Shown here: positions 23,893-31,782 of the stretch, piece by piece
How the letters are laid out: the number at the start of each line of letters is the position of its first letter
How positions within the stretch are numbered: the first letter of the stretch is position 1
Notes under the pieces: model-generated
What the model saw: the letters and a program-made list of their open reading frames with translations, nothing else
Databases searched by the model: none
What the model was told of the DNA's origin: nothing
Assembly: GCF_028309625.1 (NCBI RefSeq)
Contig: NZ_JAQMHR010000005.1
Coordinates: 1 to 64,000 of the forward strand
Length of the DNA: 64,000 nt
Direction: 5' to 3'
From: Trichococcus sp. K1Tr
Lineage (GTDB): Bacteria > Bacillota > Bacilli > Lactobacillales > Aerococcaceae
Position numbers and translations under genes: made by a program

Positions 23893-25038
23893 ATGACGGA
23901 TTTAGAAGACTATCGCAAAGAGTTGGATGCCATTGATCAGGAGCTTGTGGCTCTGTTCGAAAAACGGATGCACATTTCCCAAGCCATCGGCAATTATAAG
24001 CTGGTGCATGATTTGCCCATCTTTGACGAAGGCCGTGAGCAAAGCGTCGTGGAAAAGAATCTTACCCACCTGAAGAGTGAAGAGTTTGCGGTGCAGACCC
24101 ATCATTTCTTGGATACGATCATGGATCTTTCGAAGGAAGTCCAAAAGGATGTCCGGGCGGCTTCGAATGACTATGAGCAGATCTTTGCGATCCACGATCC
24201 AAAAGAGCACGCGCAGATCGGTTATTTCGGGGAAACGGGCTCGTTCTGCGAAGAAGCGATGTTGGCCTATTTCAAGGAAGCGCCCCGCGATCCGAAAAAC
24301 TACCATACCTTTGAATCGCTGTTCTTGGGTATCCAGAACGGGGAAATCGATTACGGCGTTCTGCCAGTGGAAAACTCTTCCACTGGTGCGATTTCACAAG
24401 TGCTCGATCTGTTGTACAAATACGGCCTTTCCATCGTGGGCGAGCAATACATCAAAATCGAGCAGCATCTGATCGGCCTGGAAGGGACCGGTCTGGATCA
24501 GATCGAGGAAGTCTATTCGCACCCGCAAGGTTTCCAGCAATCCACCGATTATTTCAAGGACCACGAGCAGTGGCGTCAGATTCCGTTCCACAGCACATCC
24601 GACAGCGCGAAAATGGTGAAGGACTCCGGAGATGCGCACAAGGGCGCCATAGCCAGCAGAAGGGCAGCCCATATCCATGGCCTATCCATCTTGGCGGAGA
24701 GCATCCAGAATCAGAGCGAAAACACGACCCGCTTCATCATCGTAGGCAAGGATCTTGAGTCGAATCCGCGCTGCAACAAAGTCAGCGTGGTGTTCTCTTT
24801 GGACAATCAAGCCGGCACGCTGTTCAAGCTGCTGCGTCATTTCGCGAGGTACCACATCAACCTGATCAAAATCGAGTCCCGCCCCGTCGAAGGGGAGAAA
24901 TGGGAGTACCTGCTTTACCTGGACTTCGAAGGCAACATCGCCGACGAAAACGTCCATGAAGCCTTGCGCTTCATCCATCGGAGCAGCGTCTATTTTCGCT
25001 TGTTGGGCTGCTATAAGGCCGCTACCGAAAACAAATAA
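23893..25038 (+). CDS. pheA: Bifunctional chorismate mutase / prephenate dehydratase (P-protein)
   Basis: 381 residues. Residues 1-90 are an AroQ-type chorismate mutase (YRKELDAIDQELVALFEKRM). Residues about 110-290 are prephenate dehydratase (GYFGETGSFCEEAMLAYF, LPVENSSTGAISQVLDLL, and HSTSDSAKMV in place of the usual Thr-rich site). Residues about 295-375 form an ACT domain ending in IKIESRPVEGEKWEYLLYLD, where ESRP is the phenylalanine-binding signature. The ACT domain implies feedback inhibition by Phe. Last gene of the rightward aro operon; GGAAGG precedes the ATG. Confidence 0.95.
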   Translation: MTDLEDYRKELDAIDQELVALFEKRMHISQAIGNYKLVHDLPIFDEGREQSVVEKNLTHLKSEEFAVQTHHFLDTIMDLSKEVQKDVRAASNDYEQIFAIHDPKEHAQIGYFGETGSFCEEAMLAYFKEAPRDPKNYHTFESLFLGIQNGEIDYGVLPVENSSTGAISQVLDLLYKYGLSIVGEQYIKIEQHLIGLEGTGLDQIEEVYSHPQGFQQSTDYFKDHEQWRQIPFHSTSDSAKMVKDSGDAHKGAIASRRAAHIHGLSILAESIQNQSENTTRFIIVGKDLESNPRCNKVSVVFSLDNQAGTLFKLLRHFARYHINLIKIESRPVEGEKWEYLLYLDFEGNIADENVHEALRFIHRSSVYFRLLGCYKAATENK

Positions 25039-25070
25039 GCAAAGCTTTCCGCCCTTACGCGGAAAACCTG

Positions 25071-25116
25071 AAAAGCCAGCAAAAACCGCTTCGTGCGGTG
25101 CGTTGCTGGCTTTTTG
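25071..25116 (+). terminator. Terminator of the aroF-pheA operon
   Basis: AAAAGCCAGCAA pairs with TTGCTGGCTTTT, with an inner CCGC/GCGG hairpin, and ends in T5. Confidence 0.88.
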
Positions 25117-25127
25117 ATTTTCGATTC

Positions 25128-25156
25128 TTGCAGTCCGGGGCAAAAATGGGTACTAT
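25128..25156 (+). promoter_or_regulatory. niaR promoter
   Basis: -35 TTGCAG (25128-25133), 17 bases, -10 TACTAT (25151-25156), directly after the aro operon terminator. Confidence 0.5.
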
Positions 25157-25190
25157 TAAGAAGAGAACGCGTTACGGAAGGGTGAGTTTA

Positions 25191-25715
25191 TTGAAAGCAG
25201 CAGAGAGACGAAATGAAATCATCAAATTATTGGAGGCCACGGACCAACCGGTGAACGCCACCCAACTGGCTGAATTGTTGTCGGTTAGCCGTCAGGTCAT
25301 CGTGGGCGATATCGCATTGATCCGCGCCAAAGGGATTGAGATCCTGGCAACTCCACGGGGCTATCTTTCCGCGAATGCATTCAAGGGCGAAGGCAGTCTG
25401 TTCACAGGTAAAATTGCCTGCCAGCATACGCGGGCCGAGACGGTGACGGAACTGAACATCATCGTGGACAATGGCGGCGAGGTCGTGGATGTCCAGGTCG
25501 AGCATCCGGTCTACGGCACCTTGACCGGGGAACTGCATATCCGTTCGCGCCATGATGTCATCGACTTTATGTCGAAAATCGCATCAAACGAAGCGGCGAT
25601 GCTGTCTTCGCTGACGGGCGGTGTGCATCTGCATACGCTTGCCTGCAAGGACGAAGAAACATTCCTGCGCATCAAAAAGGAACTGCAGGAAGCCGGCATC
25701 CTCTATTCAGGGTGA
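25191..25715 (+). CDS. niaR: Niacin-responsive transcriptional repressor NiaR
   Basis: 174 residues from a TTG start, the usual NiaR size. HTH_11 DNA-binding domain at the N-terminus (AAERRNEIIKLLEATDQPVN ... LSVSRQVIVGDIALIRAKG) and a 3H domain (about 75-170) with conserved His residues (QHTRAE, VEHPVYG, GGVHLHTL) that bind metal and niacin. The TTG has GGAAGGGTGAG 4 bases upstream; frames extending to 25098 lack a ribosome site. The niacin transporter gene follows and carries a perfect palindromic operator, which confirms the assignment. Confidence 0.92.
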   Translation: MKAAERRNEIIKLLEATDQPVNATQLAELLSVSRQVIVGDIALIRAKGIEILATPRGYLSANAFKGEGSLFTGKIACQHTRAETVTELNIIVDNGGEVVDVQVEHPVYGTLTGELHIRSRHDVIDFMSKIASNEAAMLSSLTGGVHLHTLACKDEETFLRIKKELQEAGILYSG

Positions 25716-25733
25716 AAACGTATGAAAATTAGC

Positions 25734-25761
25734 TTGACAACTCCTGAAAAGATTATATAAT
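25734..25761 (+). promoter_or_regulatory. niaX promoter
   Basis: Perfect -35 TTGACA (25734-25739), 16 bases, perfect -10 TATAAT (25756-25761). The NiaR palindrome begins at the next base. Confidence 0.85.
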
Positions 25762-25793
25762 ATATTTACAACTGTCAAGACAGTTGTAAATAT
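25762..25793 (+). promoter_or_regulatory. NiaR operator (32-bp perfect palindrome)
   Basis: Fifteen-base arms around central AA; the core is ACAACTGTC-AA-GACAGTTGT. It covers the transcription start of niaX, so NiaR with niacin would block transcription. The core resembles known NiaR sites of Firmicutes. Confidence 0.8.
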
Positions 25794-25812
25794 CTTTGGA
25801 GGGATTGGCGAA

Positions 25813-26370
25813 ATGAATACACGTACACAAACGAAACACATTACGATAGCTGCTCTACTGATTGCGATAGGGATCCTGATACCGATGATATCCCCTTTGA
25901 AAATAATTCTTGAACCGGCTTCCTTTACTTTGGCTAGCCATGTGGCAACGATGATCGCCATGTTCCTTTCACCCGGCATCGCTGTTGCGGTTGCCTTTGG
26001 AACGGCAGTCGGCTTTATGCTTGGCGGCTTTCCATTGGTCGTAGTCCTGCGTGCGGCAACGCACATGATTTTTTCTTATGTCGGTGCGAAATACATCCAA
26101 AAGCACCCGGAAATGGCGCACGATATCAAAAAATCGTTGTTGTTCAGCCTGGTCCTTGGCGTGTTGCATGCTGGCTCCGAAGTCATCGTCGTGAGCCTGT
26201 TCTACTTTGCAGGCAACCTTACGACAGCGTATTACGATAAAGGCCTGATTTCTTCCGTCATGCTGCTGGTCGGCGTCGGAACCGTCATCCACAGCATGGT
26301 CGATTACTGGTTGGCCCAAATCGTCTGGAAAACCGTCGGCAAAAAAGCTCTGCCTCTACGCTCTGTGTAG
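25813..26370 (+). CDS. niaX: Niacin transporter NiaX (ECF-type substrate-binding subunit)
   Basis: 185 residues with about six hydrophobic segments (ITIAALLIAIGILIPMISP; HVATMIAMFLSPGIAVAVAF; LLFSLVLGVLHAGSEVIVVS and others). The family features are ILIPMISPLKIILEPASFTLASH near the N-terminus and HMIFSYVGAKYIQ. NiaX imports nicotinate and probably uses the shared ECF energy module encoded elsewhere. Assignment rests on size, topology and the NiaR operator in front. GGAGGG precedes the ATG, and a terminator follows, so it is transcribed alone. Confidence 0.88.
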   Translation: MNTRTQTKHITIAALLIAIGILIPMISPLKIILEPASFTLASHVATMIAMFLSPGIAVAVAFGTAVGFMLGGFPLVVVLRAATHMIFSYVGAKYIQKHPEMAHDIKKSLLFSLVLGVLHAGSEVIVVSLFYFAGNLTTAYYDKGLISSVMLLVGVGTVIHSMVDYWLAQIVWKTVGKKALPLRSV

Positions 26371-26390
26371 ATCGAAAAACGAATCAAATG

Positions 26391-26433
26391 AAAAGGACGC
26401 ATCCCGGCTTTAATTGCGGGATGCGTCCTTTTT
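26391..26433. terminator. Bidirectional terminator between niaX and carbonic anhydrase
   Basis: AAAAGGACGCATCCCG pairs with CGGGATGCGTCCTTTT around a loop of 10 bases, with A and T runs on the two sides. Confidence 0.88.
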
Positions 26434-26465
26434 CTGTGTGCGGATCGTTCATACTTTGATTTTTA

Positions 26466-27092
26466 TCAACCGTTTGCCAGCAAAAATTCGCATAAGTTGG
26501 GGTCATAGATGAAAATTTCGCCGGTTTCAATGATGTAGTGCCAACCGCTGATCTGCAGCGTGTCGGCTTCCATTCTTTCGGCAATATAGGGATGGGTAAC
26601 CAAATGTTTCAGTTGCTCTAAGACATTTCCTTGTTCCATCATCCAGGCCCGTGCTTCAGGTTCGGATTCTGGAATTTCCTTCAGAACGCGATCGCGGACG
26701 GGGTGAATCAGTTCCAGCCATTTGCGCGTGTGCGGCAAATCATCGAGCTTGCCTTCGGGATGTAGGCAAGCAGCGCAACCGCCGCAGTTCGAATGGCCGC
26801 AGATGATGATATTCTCTACGCCGAGCGCAAGCACGGCATACTCGATGGCGGATGTCGTCGCCAAATATTCCGAAGAAATCCGGTAAGGCGGAGCGATGTT
26901 GGCGATGTTGCGGATGATGAACAATTCCCCCGGCAAAGTGCCTGTGATCATATTCGGATCGATGCGTGAATCAGAACAGGAAATAAATAGGGTATGAGGT
27001 TTCTGGGAGCTTTTCAACCCCTTGAAAAGCTCACGATGAGATTCAAAATCTCTCCTCCTGAAATTGACGATCCCTTTTAATAACTTATCCAT
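26466..27092 (-). CDS. Beta-class carbonic anhydrase
   Basis: 208 residues. Interconverts CO2 and bicarbonate. The zinc ligands are Cys in SCSDSRIDP (with the Asp-Arg dyad) and His/Cys in CGHSNCGGCAA; GELFIIRNIANI is the usual following loop. The ATG at 27092 is 7 bases after GAAGG, while the ATG two codons earlier sits too close. It lies just downstream of the AEC transporter gene and may share its transcript. Bicarbonate supply for carboxylases is the usual role in lactic acid bacteria. Confidence 0.94.
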   Translation of the reverse strand: MDKLLKGIVNFRRRDFESHRELFKGLKSSQKPHTLFISCSDSRIDPNMITGTLPGELFIIRNIANIAPPYRISSEYLATTSAIEYAVLALGVENIIICGHSNCGGCAACLHPEGKLDDLPHTRKWLELIHPVRDRVLKEIPESEPEARAWMMEQGNVLEQLKHLVTHPYIAERMEADTLQISGWHYIIETGEIFIYDPNLCEFLLANG

Positions 27093-27116
27093 GCTCATAC
27101 CTTCTTTCTGAAATGA

Positions 27117-28028
27117 TTATCCGAACAACAGTTGTGCAAATTGCACGATGATCGGGATTGTAAATAAGGACAATAGAGTGGTCAGGACCACAAGACGCGC
27201 GCCATATTCGTAGTCGCCGCCGAACAGACGGCCAAGGATGGCAGTGTTCGTTGCTGCCGGGGCACAGGAGGCGATGGTCAGGACGATTTCCACCATATAG
27301 TCATCGATCGGCAACAAATAAATGACGCCGATCGAGATGAGGGCGGTGACGATCAAACGCAGGAAAGTGGTCCAATACGCTTTCGGGAAAGCCAACAATT
27401 CCGAAAAATTGCTGTTGGCGATGTAGCTTCCGAGGATGATCATGGCCAGCGGCGTATTCAACGCTGCCAAGTTGTCGACGGACTTCCAGAGAAAAGCAGG
27501 GACCGGCAGGCGGCTGATGTAGATTGACAATCCGATGGCAGCCCCGATCATTCCGGGATTGAGAAGGGTTTGCCGCAAGGTCATCGCTTTTTTGTCGCCC
27601 GAAATCAGATATTGGCCGTAAGTCCACTGGGTGACGTTATTTGCCATGATGTAACCGGACATGAAAAAGACGCCCTCATAGCCCACGGTCGCGAGTACCA
27701 GGGGGATGCCGACAAAACCGGCATTCGGGAAAATCGTGGCGTATTTATCGATGCGGTCCTCTTTTTTCAATAGGACATGGACGATGAACGCGCGGATGGA
27801 AATTGTCAGAAAAGCCGCCAGCGTCGCCCAAAGCAACAGCTTCAAGCGGTGCGCATCAAAATCGGCATTGAACGATGTGATCATGGTCGCGGGCATCACG
27901 AACAAGGAGAGGATGGTCGATATTTGGCGTGTACCCTCGCTGGTGATGACTTTCGACCGGATCAGAATAAAACCAAAGAACATGATAGTGAACATGGTCA
28001 ACAGCTGTTGGAAAACGATGCTTATCAA
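27117..28028 (-). CDS. AEC-family transporter (auxin efflux carrier type)
   Basis: 303 residues with about ten membrane helices in two halves. GFVGIPLVLATVGYEGVFF near the middle of the first half is the characteristic broken-helix motif, mirrored by ASCAPAATNTAILGRLFGGD in the second half. Bacterial members export or exchange small organic acids such as malate; the substrate here is unknown. It starts at TTG with AAAGGAG 12 bases upstream, a rather long spacing; an internal ATG is possible. Divergent from luxS. Confidence 0.85.
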   Translation of the reverse strand: MISIVFQQLLTMFTIMFFGFILIRSKVITSEGTRQISTILSLFVMPATMITSFNADFDAHRLKLLLWATLAAFLTISIRAFIVHVLLKKEDRIDKYATIFPNAGFVGIPLVLATVGYEGVFFMSGYIMANNVTQWTYGQYLISGDKKAMTLRQTLLNPGMIGAAIGLSIYISRLPVPAFLWKSVDNLAALNTPLAMIILGSYIANSNFSELLAFPKAYWTTFLRLIVTALISIGVIYLLPIDDYMVEIVLTIASCAPAATNTAILGRLFGGDYEYGARLVVLTTLLSLFTIPIIVQFAQLLFG

Positions 28029-28140
28029 AGTGGCGCGGCACTCCTTTCACGTATGGAAGCTTAATTTCAGATTTTTTCTGTTCCTAACATGATAACACAC
28101 CACGTGATATAATTTTAAGGAAAATCTCATAAATGTCTAG

Positions 28141-28146
28141 TATAAT
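28141..28146 (+). promoter_or_regulatory. Probable -10 element of the luxS promoter
   Basis: Perfect TATAAT 62 bases before the luxS start. The expected -35 place reads AGGAAA, a poor match, so activity may need a factor or an upstream element. Confidence 0.4.
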
Positions 28147-28207
28147 GAATTGGTATGCATCATAAAACAAACAACAGCATCTCAAGCTGAAGAATGGAGA
28201 AATATAG

Positions 28208-28669
28208 ATGGCTAAAGTAGAAAGTTTTGAATTGGATCACGATTTGGTAAAGGCTCCGTATGTCCGCCAAGCAGGCTATGAAGTGCATGAAACTGGGGCT
28301 GTCGTCACAAAATTCGATCTGCGTTTTGTGCAGCCCAACCAGGATGCACTGCCGACTGGGGCTATGCACACGTTGGAACACCTTTTGGCAATCAACATCC
28401 GCGATTACGTGGATGGCGTCATTGATTTGTCGCCGATGGGTTGCCGCACCGGTTTTTACATGATCTGTTGGGGTGAACATACTCCGGAAGAAATCGCTTC
28501 TGCTTTGGAAAAAGTGTTGCAGATTGTATTGGAAACGACAGTAGTCCCGGCAACGACCGCGAAGGAATGCGGCAATTACCGCGATCATTCCTTGTTCGGC
28601 GCACAAGAATACGCGAAGCAAGTGTTAGCGGCCGGCATCAGCCGCGATCCTTTCACGCGTACGGTCTAG
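28208..28669 (+). CDS. luxS: S-ribosylhomocysteine lyase (AI-2 synthesis)
   Basis: 153 residues, standard length. Splits S-ribosylhomocysteine into homocysteine and DPD, the AI-2 precursor. Metal ligands are H54 and H58 in HTLEHLLA with the base E57, and the Cys in TAKECGNY; the catalytic Cys is in SPMGCRTGFY. GGAG lies 8 bases before the ATG. The Fe-ADH gene follows after 24 bases, probably on the same transcript. No lsr uptake genes are in the window. Confidence 0.97.
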   Translation: MAKVESFELDHDLVKAPYVRQAGYEVHETGAVVTKFDLRFVQPNQDALPTGAMHTLEHLLAINIRDYVDGVIDLSPMGCRTGFYMICWGEHTPEEIASALEKVLQIVLETTVVPATTAKECGNYRDHSLFGAQEYAKQVLAAGISRDPFTRTV

Positions 28670-28693
28670 AAATTCAGGGAGGGTTGACATTAT

Positions 28694-29806
28694 ATGACGA
28701 AAGAATTGATCGTTAGGACTGGTCCGCAAGAATACGAATGCAGGGAAGGCGTTCTGTCAACTTTGCCGAAACGTTTGGAAGAACGCTTCGTAAAAAATGT
28801 TTTGATTGTGCACGGAACCGTATCCTGGCAAAAAGCCCGTCCCTACCTTAAAGATCTCTATCAAGCAGGATTTGTAATCACAGAAGTGGCTTTTTCGGGC
28901 GAATGCAGCTATGAGGAAGTCGACCGCATCGTCGGATTGGCCGCACAGCACGAAAGCGATGCGATCATCGGTATCGGCGGCGGAAAGATCATGGATGCAG
29001 TGAAATATGCTGCCGCGAAAGCGGGCTGCATCCTGAATGTGATGATTCCGACATTGGCGAGCAATTGCGCGCCTTGGACACCGCTCAGCGTCATGTACAG
29101 TGAAGATGGCGTGTTCATCCGTTACGATTTCCTGCAGCAACAAGCTTCGCTTTTGTTGTTGGAACCAAAATTGATCATCGATTCGCCGAAGGATTTCTTT
29201 GTGGCCGGATTGGCGGATACGCTGGCCAAATGGTACGAATCGGATGAGATCCTTTCGCTGCCTGAGAATGCCCAACAACCGATGCTGATGATGGCGCGCC
29301 AAGCTGCCTACATCTGCAGACAGAGCATCCTGGACCACGCTGAGTTGGCGATCGCCAGTCTGGAAGCAGGCGAAGTGACGGAAGCTTTTGTGAAGCTGAC
29401 GGAAGTCATCACTTCCATCAGCGGCATGGTAGGCGGGATGGGGGACGCTTTTGCGCGGACGACCATCGCCCATGAAATCCATGATGCCATCACCAATTTC
29501 CCGGAATCGCATCATTTCCTGCATGGGCATAAAGTTGCTTATGGAATCATGGTCCAATTGGCCTATGAAAAAAAATGGGCGGAGATCGACAACCTGATCC
29601 CGTTCTACGAACATTTGGACATTCCGAAGAGCCTCCACGATCTGCATCTGGACAGACTGGACGCGGAAGGCATCATGGAAATCGCCCGGATGTCGACCAA
29701 ACCTGAAGCACCGGCGCACGGACTGCCTTACGAAGTCACTGCCGAACTGATGGCGGAAGCGATCCAGGCACTCGAGGATTACATGGCGAATTTGCCGGAA
29801 CTCTGA
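28694..29806 (+). CDS. Iron-containing alcohol dehydrogenase (glycerol dehydrogenase-like)
   Basis: 370 residues. GldA-like fold: NAD-binding half with IIGIGGGKIMDAVKYAA and IPTLASNCAPWTPLSV, then metal ligands in GLADTLAKWYE, TIAHEIHDAI and FLHGHKVAYGI. The spacing fits the GldA/YbdH (hydroxycarboxylate dehydrogenase-like) branch of group III dehydrogenases. The substrate cannot be read from sequence: glycerol, a hydroxyketone or a 2-keto acid are all possible. Placement after luxS raises the unproved idea of a role with DPD-like hydroxyketones. AGGGAGGG precedes the ATG by 10 bases. Confidence 0.85.
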   Translation: MTKELIVRTGPQEYECREGVLSTLPKRLEERFVKNVLIVHGTVSWQKARPYLKDLYQAGFVITEVAFSGECSYEEVDRIVGLAAQHESDAIIGIGGGKIMDAVKYAAAKAGCILNVMIPTLASNCAPWTPLSVMYSEDGVFIRYDFLQQQASLLLLEPKLIIDSPKDFFVAGLADTLAKWYESDEILSLPENAQQPMLMMARQAAYICRQSILDHAELAIASLEAGEVTEAFVKLTEVITSISGMVGGMGDAFARTTIAHEIHDAITNFPESHHFLHGHKVAYGIMVQLAYEKKWAEIDNLIPFYEHLDIPKSLHDLHLDRLDAEGIMEIARMSTKPEAPAHGLPYEVTAELMAEAIQALEDYMANLPEL

Positions 29807-29864
29807 TCCCAACGATTAAAGCTTGAGCAGGAGCTAGGCAACGCTGATCAATGACCTTTCCGGT

Positions 29865-29893
29865 TTGGCAAAATCTGGAATAATCGGTATACT
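29865..29893 (+). promoter_or_regulatory. cdd promoter
   Basis: -35 TTGGCA (29865-29870), 17 bases, -10 TATACT (29888-29893). A small ACACG/CGTGT hairpin lies in the leader. Confidence 0.7.
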
Positions 29894-29954
29894 GTAAACA
29901 CGAACATTTACGTGTCAGAAAAAATACCCATTCTTGATAAGCGAGGGATCATCG

Positions 29955-30353
29955 ATGAACAGTGAAGAATTAGTCTCCAGAGCAAGAGCGGCCATGCAAC
30001 ATGCATACAGCCCATATTCCCATTTTCCGGTAGGAGCGGCAGTCCTCTATAAGGACGGCGAAGTGATCGAAGGCGTGAACGTGGAAAATGTTTCCTTCGG
30101 CGCGACAAACTGTGCTGAGCGAACCGCCTTGTTCACCGGAGTTACGAGAGGCTACCGCAAAGACGACGTCGCAGCCATCGCCATCGCCGGCGACACGGAA
30201 ACCTTCCTCCCGCCTTGCAGCATCTGCCGCCAGGTGATGGTGGAATTGTGCGGGTACGAAACGCCTGTCTACCTTTCCGACAAACACGGAAAAATCATGG
30301 AGCTGACGATCAAAGAGTTGGTTCCTTACGCTTTCACCGATTTGGATATGTAA
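29955..30353 (+). CDS. cdd: Cytidine deaminase
   Basis: 132 residues, the short tetrameric type. Deaminates cytidine and deoxycytidine in pyrimidine salvage. The zinc-site motif is NCAERTA, with Cys as first ligand as in other short enzymes, and PPCSICRQVMVELC supplies the other two. The N-terminus has YSPYSHFPVGAAVL. The ATG is 7 bases after GAGGG; a TTG seven codons upstream is less likely. Own promoter and strong terminator, so monocistronic. Confidence 0.96.
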   Translation: MNSEELVSRARAAMQHAYSPYSHFPVGAAVLYKDGEVIEGVNVENVSFGATNCAERTALFTGVTRGYRKDDVAAIAIAGDTETFLPPCSICRQVMVELCGYETPVYLSDKHGKIMELTIKELVPYAFTDLDM

Positions 30354-30398
30354 AAAACAACTGCGGCCCACCAATCAGAGGTGGGCCGCAGTTGTTTT
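30354..30398. terminator. Terminator between cdd and the convergent membrane-protein gene
   Basis: CAACTGCGGCCCACC pairs with GGTGGGCCGCAGTTG, a perfect 15-bp stem, with A6 before and TTTT after. It can work in both directions. Confidence 0.92.
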
Positions 30399-30402
30399 GA
30401 TG

Positions 30403-31251
30403 CTACATTTTCAGGAATAATACGTAGGCGATCGTCGTCATCAACAGCAAATGCGCGCTGATGCCGCCGAGGCAAAGGTAAAGCGTATCCCGTTTCGTTT
30501 CGTTGATCGTCTGGTACAGGCTGGCGATGAACGTCACCAGATAGCTGGACAGATGGACCAAGAACAACAACAGCACCGGGACCGCCATCAGGATCGGTGC
30601 GATGAGGCTGGTCACAAAAGCGGCACCCAACAGCAACAGACCGAAAGCGTTCATTCCCGCATACTGCGTCATCCAGTTATGGATGGCATGGCGTCTGTGC
30701 AAAAAGAATGTTTTGATGAGGTACGCCAAAAAGGGGTACAAATAATAGAACGCCAAGAACAACAGGAAACTCTTCATGAACCAAACAACCGGTTCGACCT
30801 GGAAAGTGACGGTCGGCAACAATGAAATCTGCGAAAGTAAATCATATTGATAAGCCAATGCGACCGCAATCCGCGTCACCAATCCGGCTGAAAGAAGCGC
30901 CGAAAGGATGAAGGTAAAGTAGCCGTAAAGGTTGTGGCTTTCTCTGCGCGATTTTCTGGTCTCCGCGGGGTCTTTCATTTTTTTCCACAAAAAACGCACG
31001 TAACGGATGAATTTATTCTTTGCTTCATTGAAAGAAAAAGCTTGCTTATCAGCACGCGAAGCCGCTTCAGCCGCTTCTTCATCCTCATCAGCCGTCAGAT
31101 CGACAAAATTTTCCGTGTTATCTTCGAATAAAGTGGATTGATAAAAATCATCTTGATGGATCGCGTCCGAACCGGAAACATCCGACCCACACATCGGGCA
31201 GATCAAAGCCTCTTTCGGGATGCGATTATGGCAATAGGTACATATCTTCAT
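30403..31251 (-). CDS. Zinc-ribbon membrane protein (YIP1-like topology)
   Basis: 282 residues. An N-terminal double CxxC zinc ribbon (CTYCHNRIPKEALICPMCG) is followed by an acidic linker (residues 40-75, many D/E). An amphipathic basic stretch and about six membrane helices (from 110 on) make up the rest. This zinc_ribbon-plus-membrane arrangement is common in Firmicutes and has no agreed function. AAGGAG lies 8 bases before the ATG. Divergent from the glyoxalase gene. Confidence 0.72.
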   Translation of the reverse strand: MKICTYCHNRIPKEALICPMCGSDVSGSDAIHQDDFYQSTLFEDNTENFVDLTADEDEEAAEAASRADKQAFSFNEAKNKFIRYVRFLWKKMKDPAETRKSRRESHNLYGYFTFILSALLSAGLVTRIAVALAYQYDLLSQISLLPTVTFQVEPVVWFMKSFLLFLAFYYLYPFLAYLIKTFFLHRRHAIHNWMTQYAGMNAFGLLLLGAAFVTSLIAPILMAVPVLLLFLVHLSSYLVTFIASLYQTINETKRDTLYLCLGGISAHLLLMTTIAYVLFLKM

Positions 31252-31336
31252 TGAGTTTTCTCCTTCTCACTGGTAACTAACTTCTAGAATAATTCAGTTT
31301 GTGGGATATAGCAAGGTTATTTTTGCGACAAATTTT

Positions 31337-31365
31337 TTGTAAAGGAACTGATAATTCGGTATGAT
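31337..31365 (+). promoter_or_regulatory. Promoter of the glyoxalase-SGNH pair
   Basis: -35 TTGTAA (31337-31342), 17 bases, -10 TATGAT (31360-31365), about 34 bases before the start codon. Confidence 0.6.
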
Positions 31366-31398
31366 AAGGGCAGCATAAATGAGAGGAATGATGACTGA

Positions 31399-31773
31399 AT
31401 GAAAATGTTACACACTTGCATCCGCGTGCAGCACTTGGATAAATCGATTGCGTTCTACAAAGAGGCGTTTGATTTCCAAGAGAAAAAGAAGTTGGATTAC
31501 CCTGAGCACAAGTTTTCAATCGTCTACTTAGGTTTGGAAGGCGATGACTATGAGTTGGAATTGACTTACAATTACGACCATGAACCTTATAACATCGGTG
31601 ACGGCTATGGCCATATCGCCATCGGAGTGGATGAATTTGAAGCGCTCCATGACAAACAAGTAGCTGCCGGATTCAACGTGACAGACTATAAAGGTTTGCC
31701 TGATTCTTCCGTAAGATACTATTTCATCACCGATCCGGATGGCTACAAGGTTGAAGTCATCCAGAACAGATAG
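31399..31773 (+). CDS. gloA: Lactoylglutathione lyase-type glyoxalase (VOC family)
   Basis: 124 residues, one vicinal-oxygen-chelate unit of two beta-alpha-beta-beta-beta modules. MLHTCIRVQHLDKSIAFYKEAF gives the first metal His, and GDDYELELTYNYD, GYGHIAIGVDEFEAL and ITDPDGYKVEVIQ give the other ligands (Glu, His, Glu). Closest in pattern to glyoxalase I, which removes methylglyoxal. Whether the thiol cofactor is glutathione or another one in this organism is unknown. AGAGG lies 12 bases before the ATG. Confidence 0.85.
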   Translation: MKMLHTCIRVQHLDKSIAFYKEAFDFQEKKKLDYPEHKFSIVYLGLEGDDYELELTYNYDHEPYNIGDGYGHIAIGVDEFEALHDKQVAAGFNVTDYKGLPDSSVRYYFITDPDGYKVEVIQNR

Positions 31774-31782
31774 GGCGGACCT

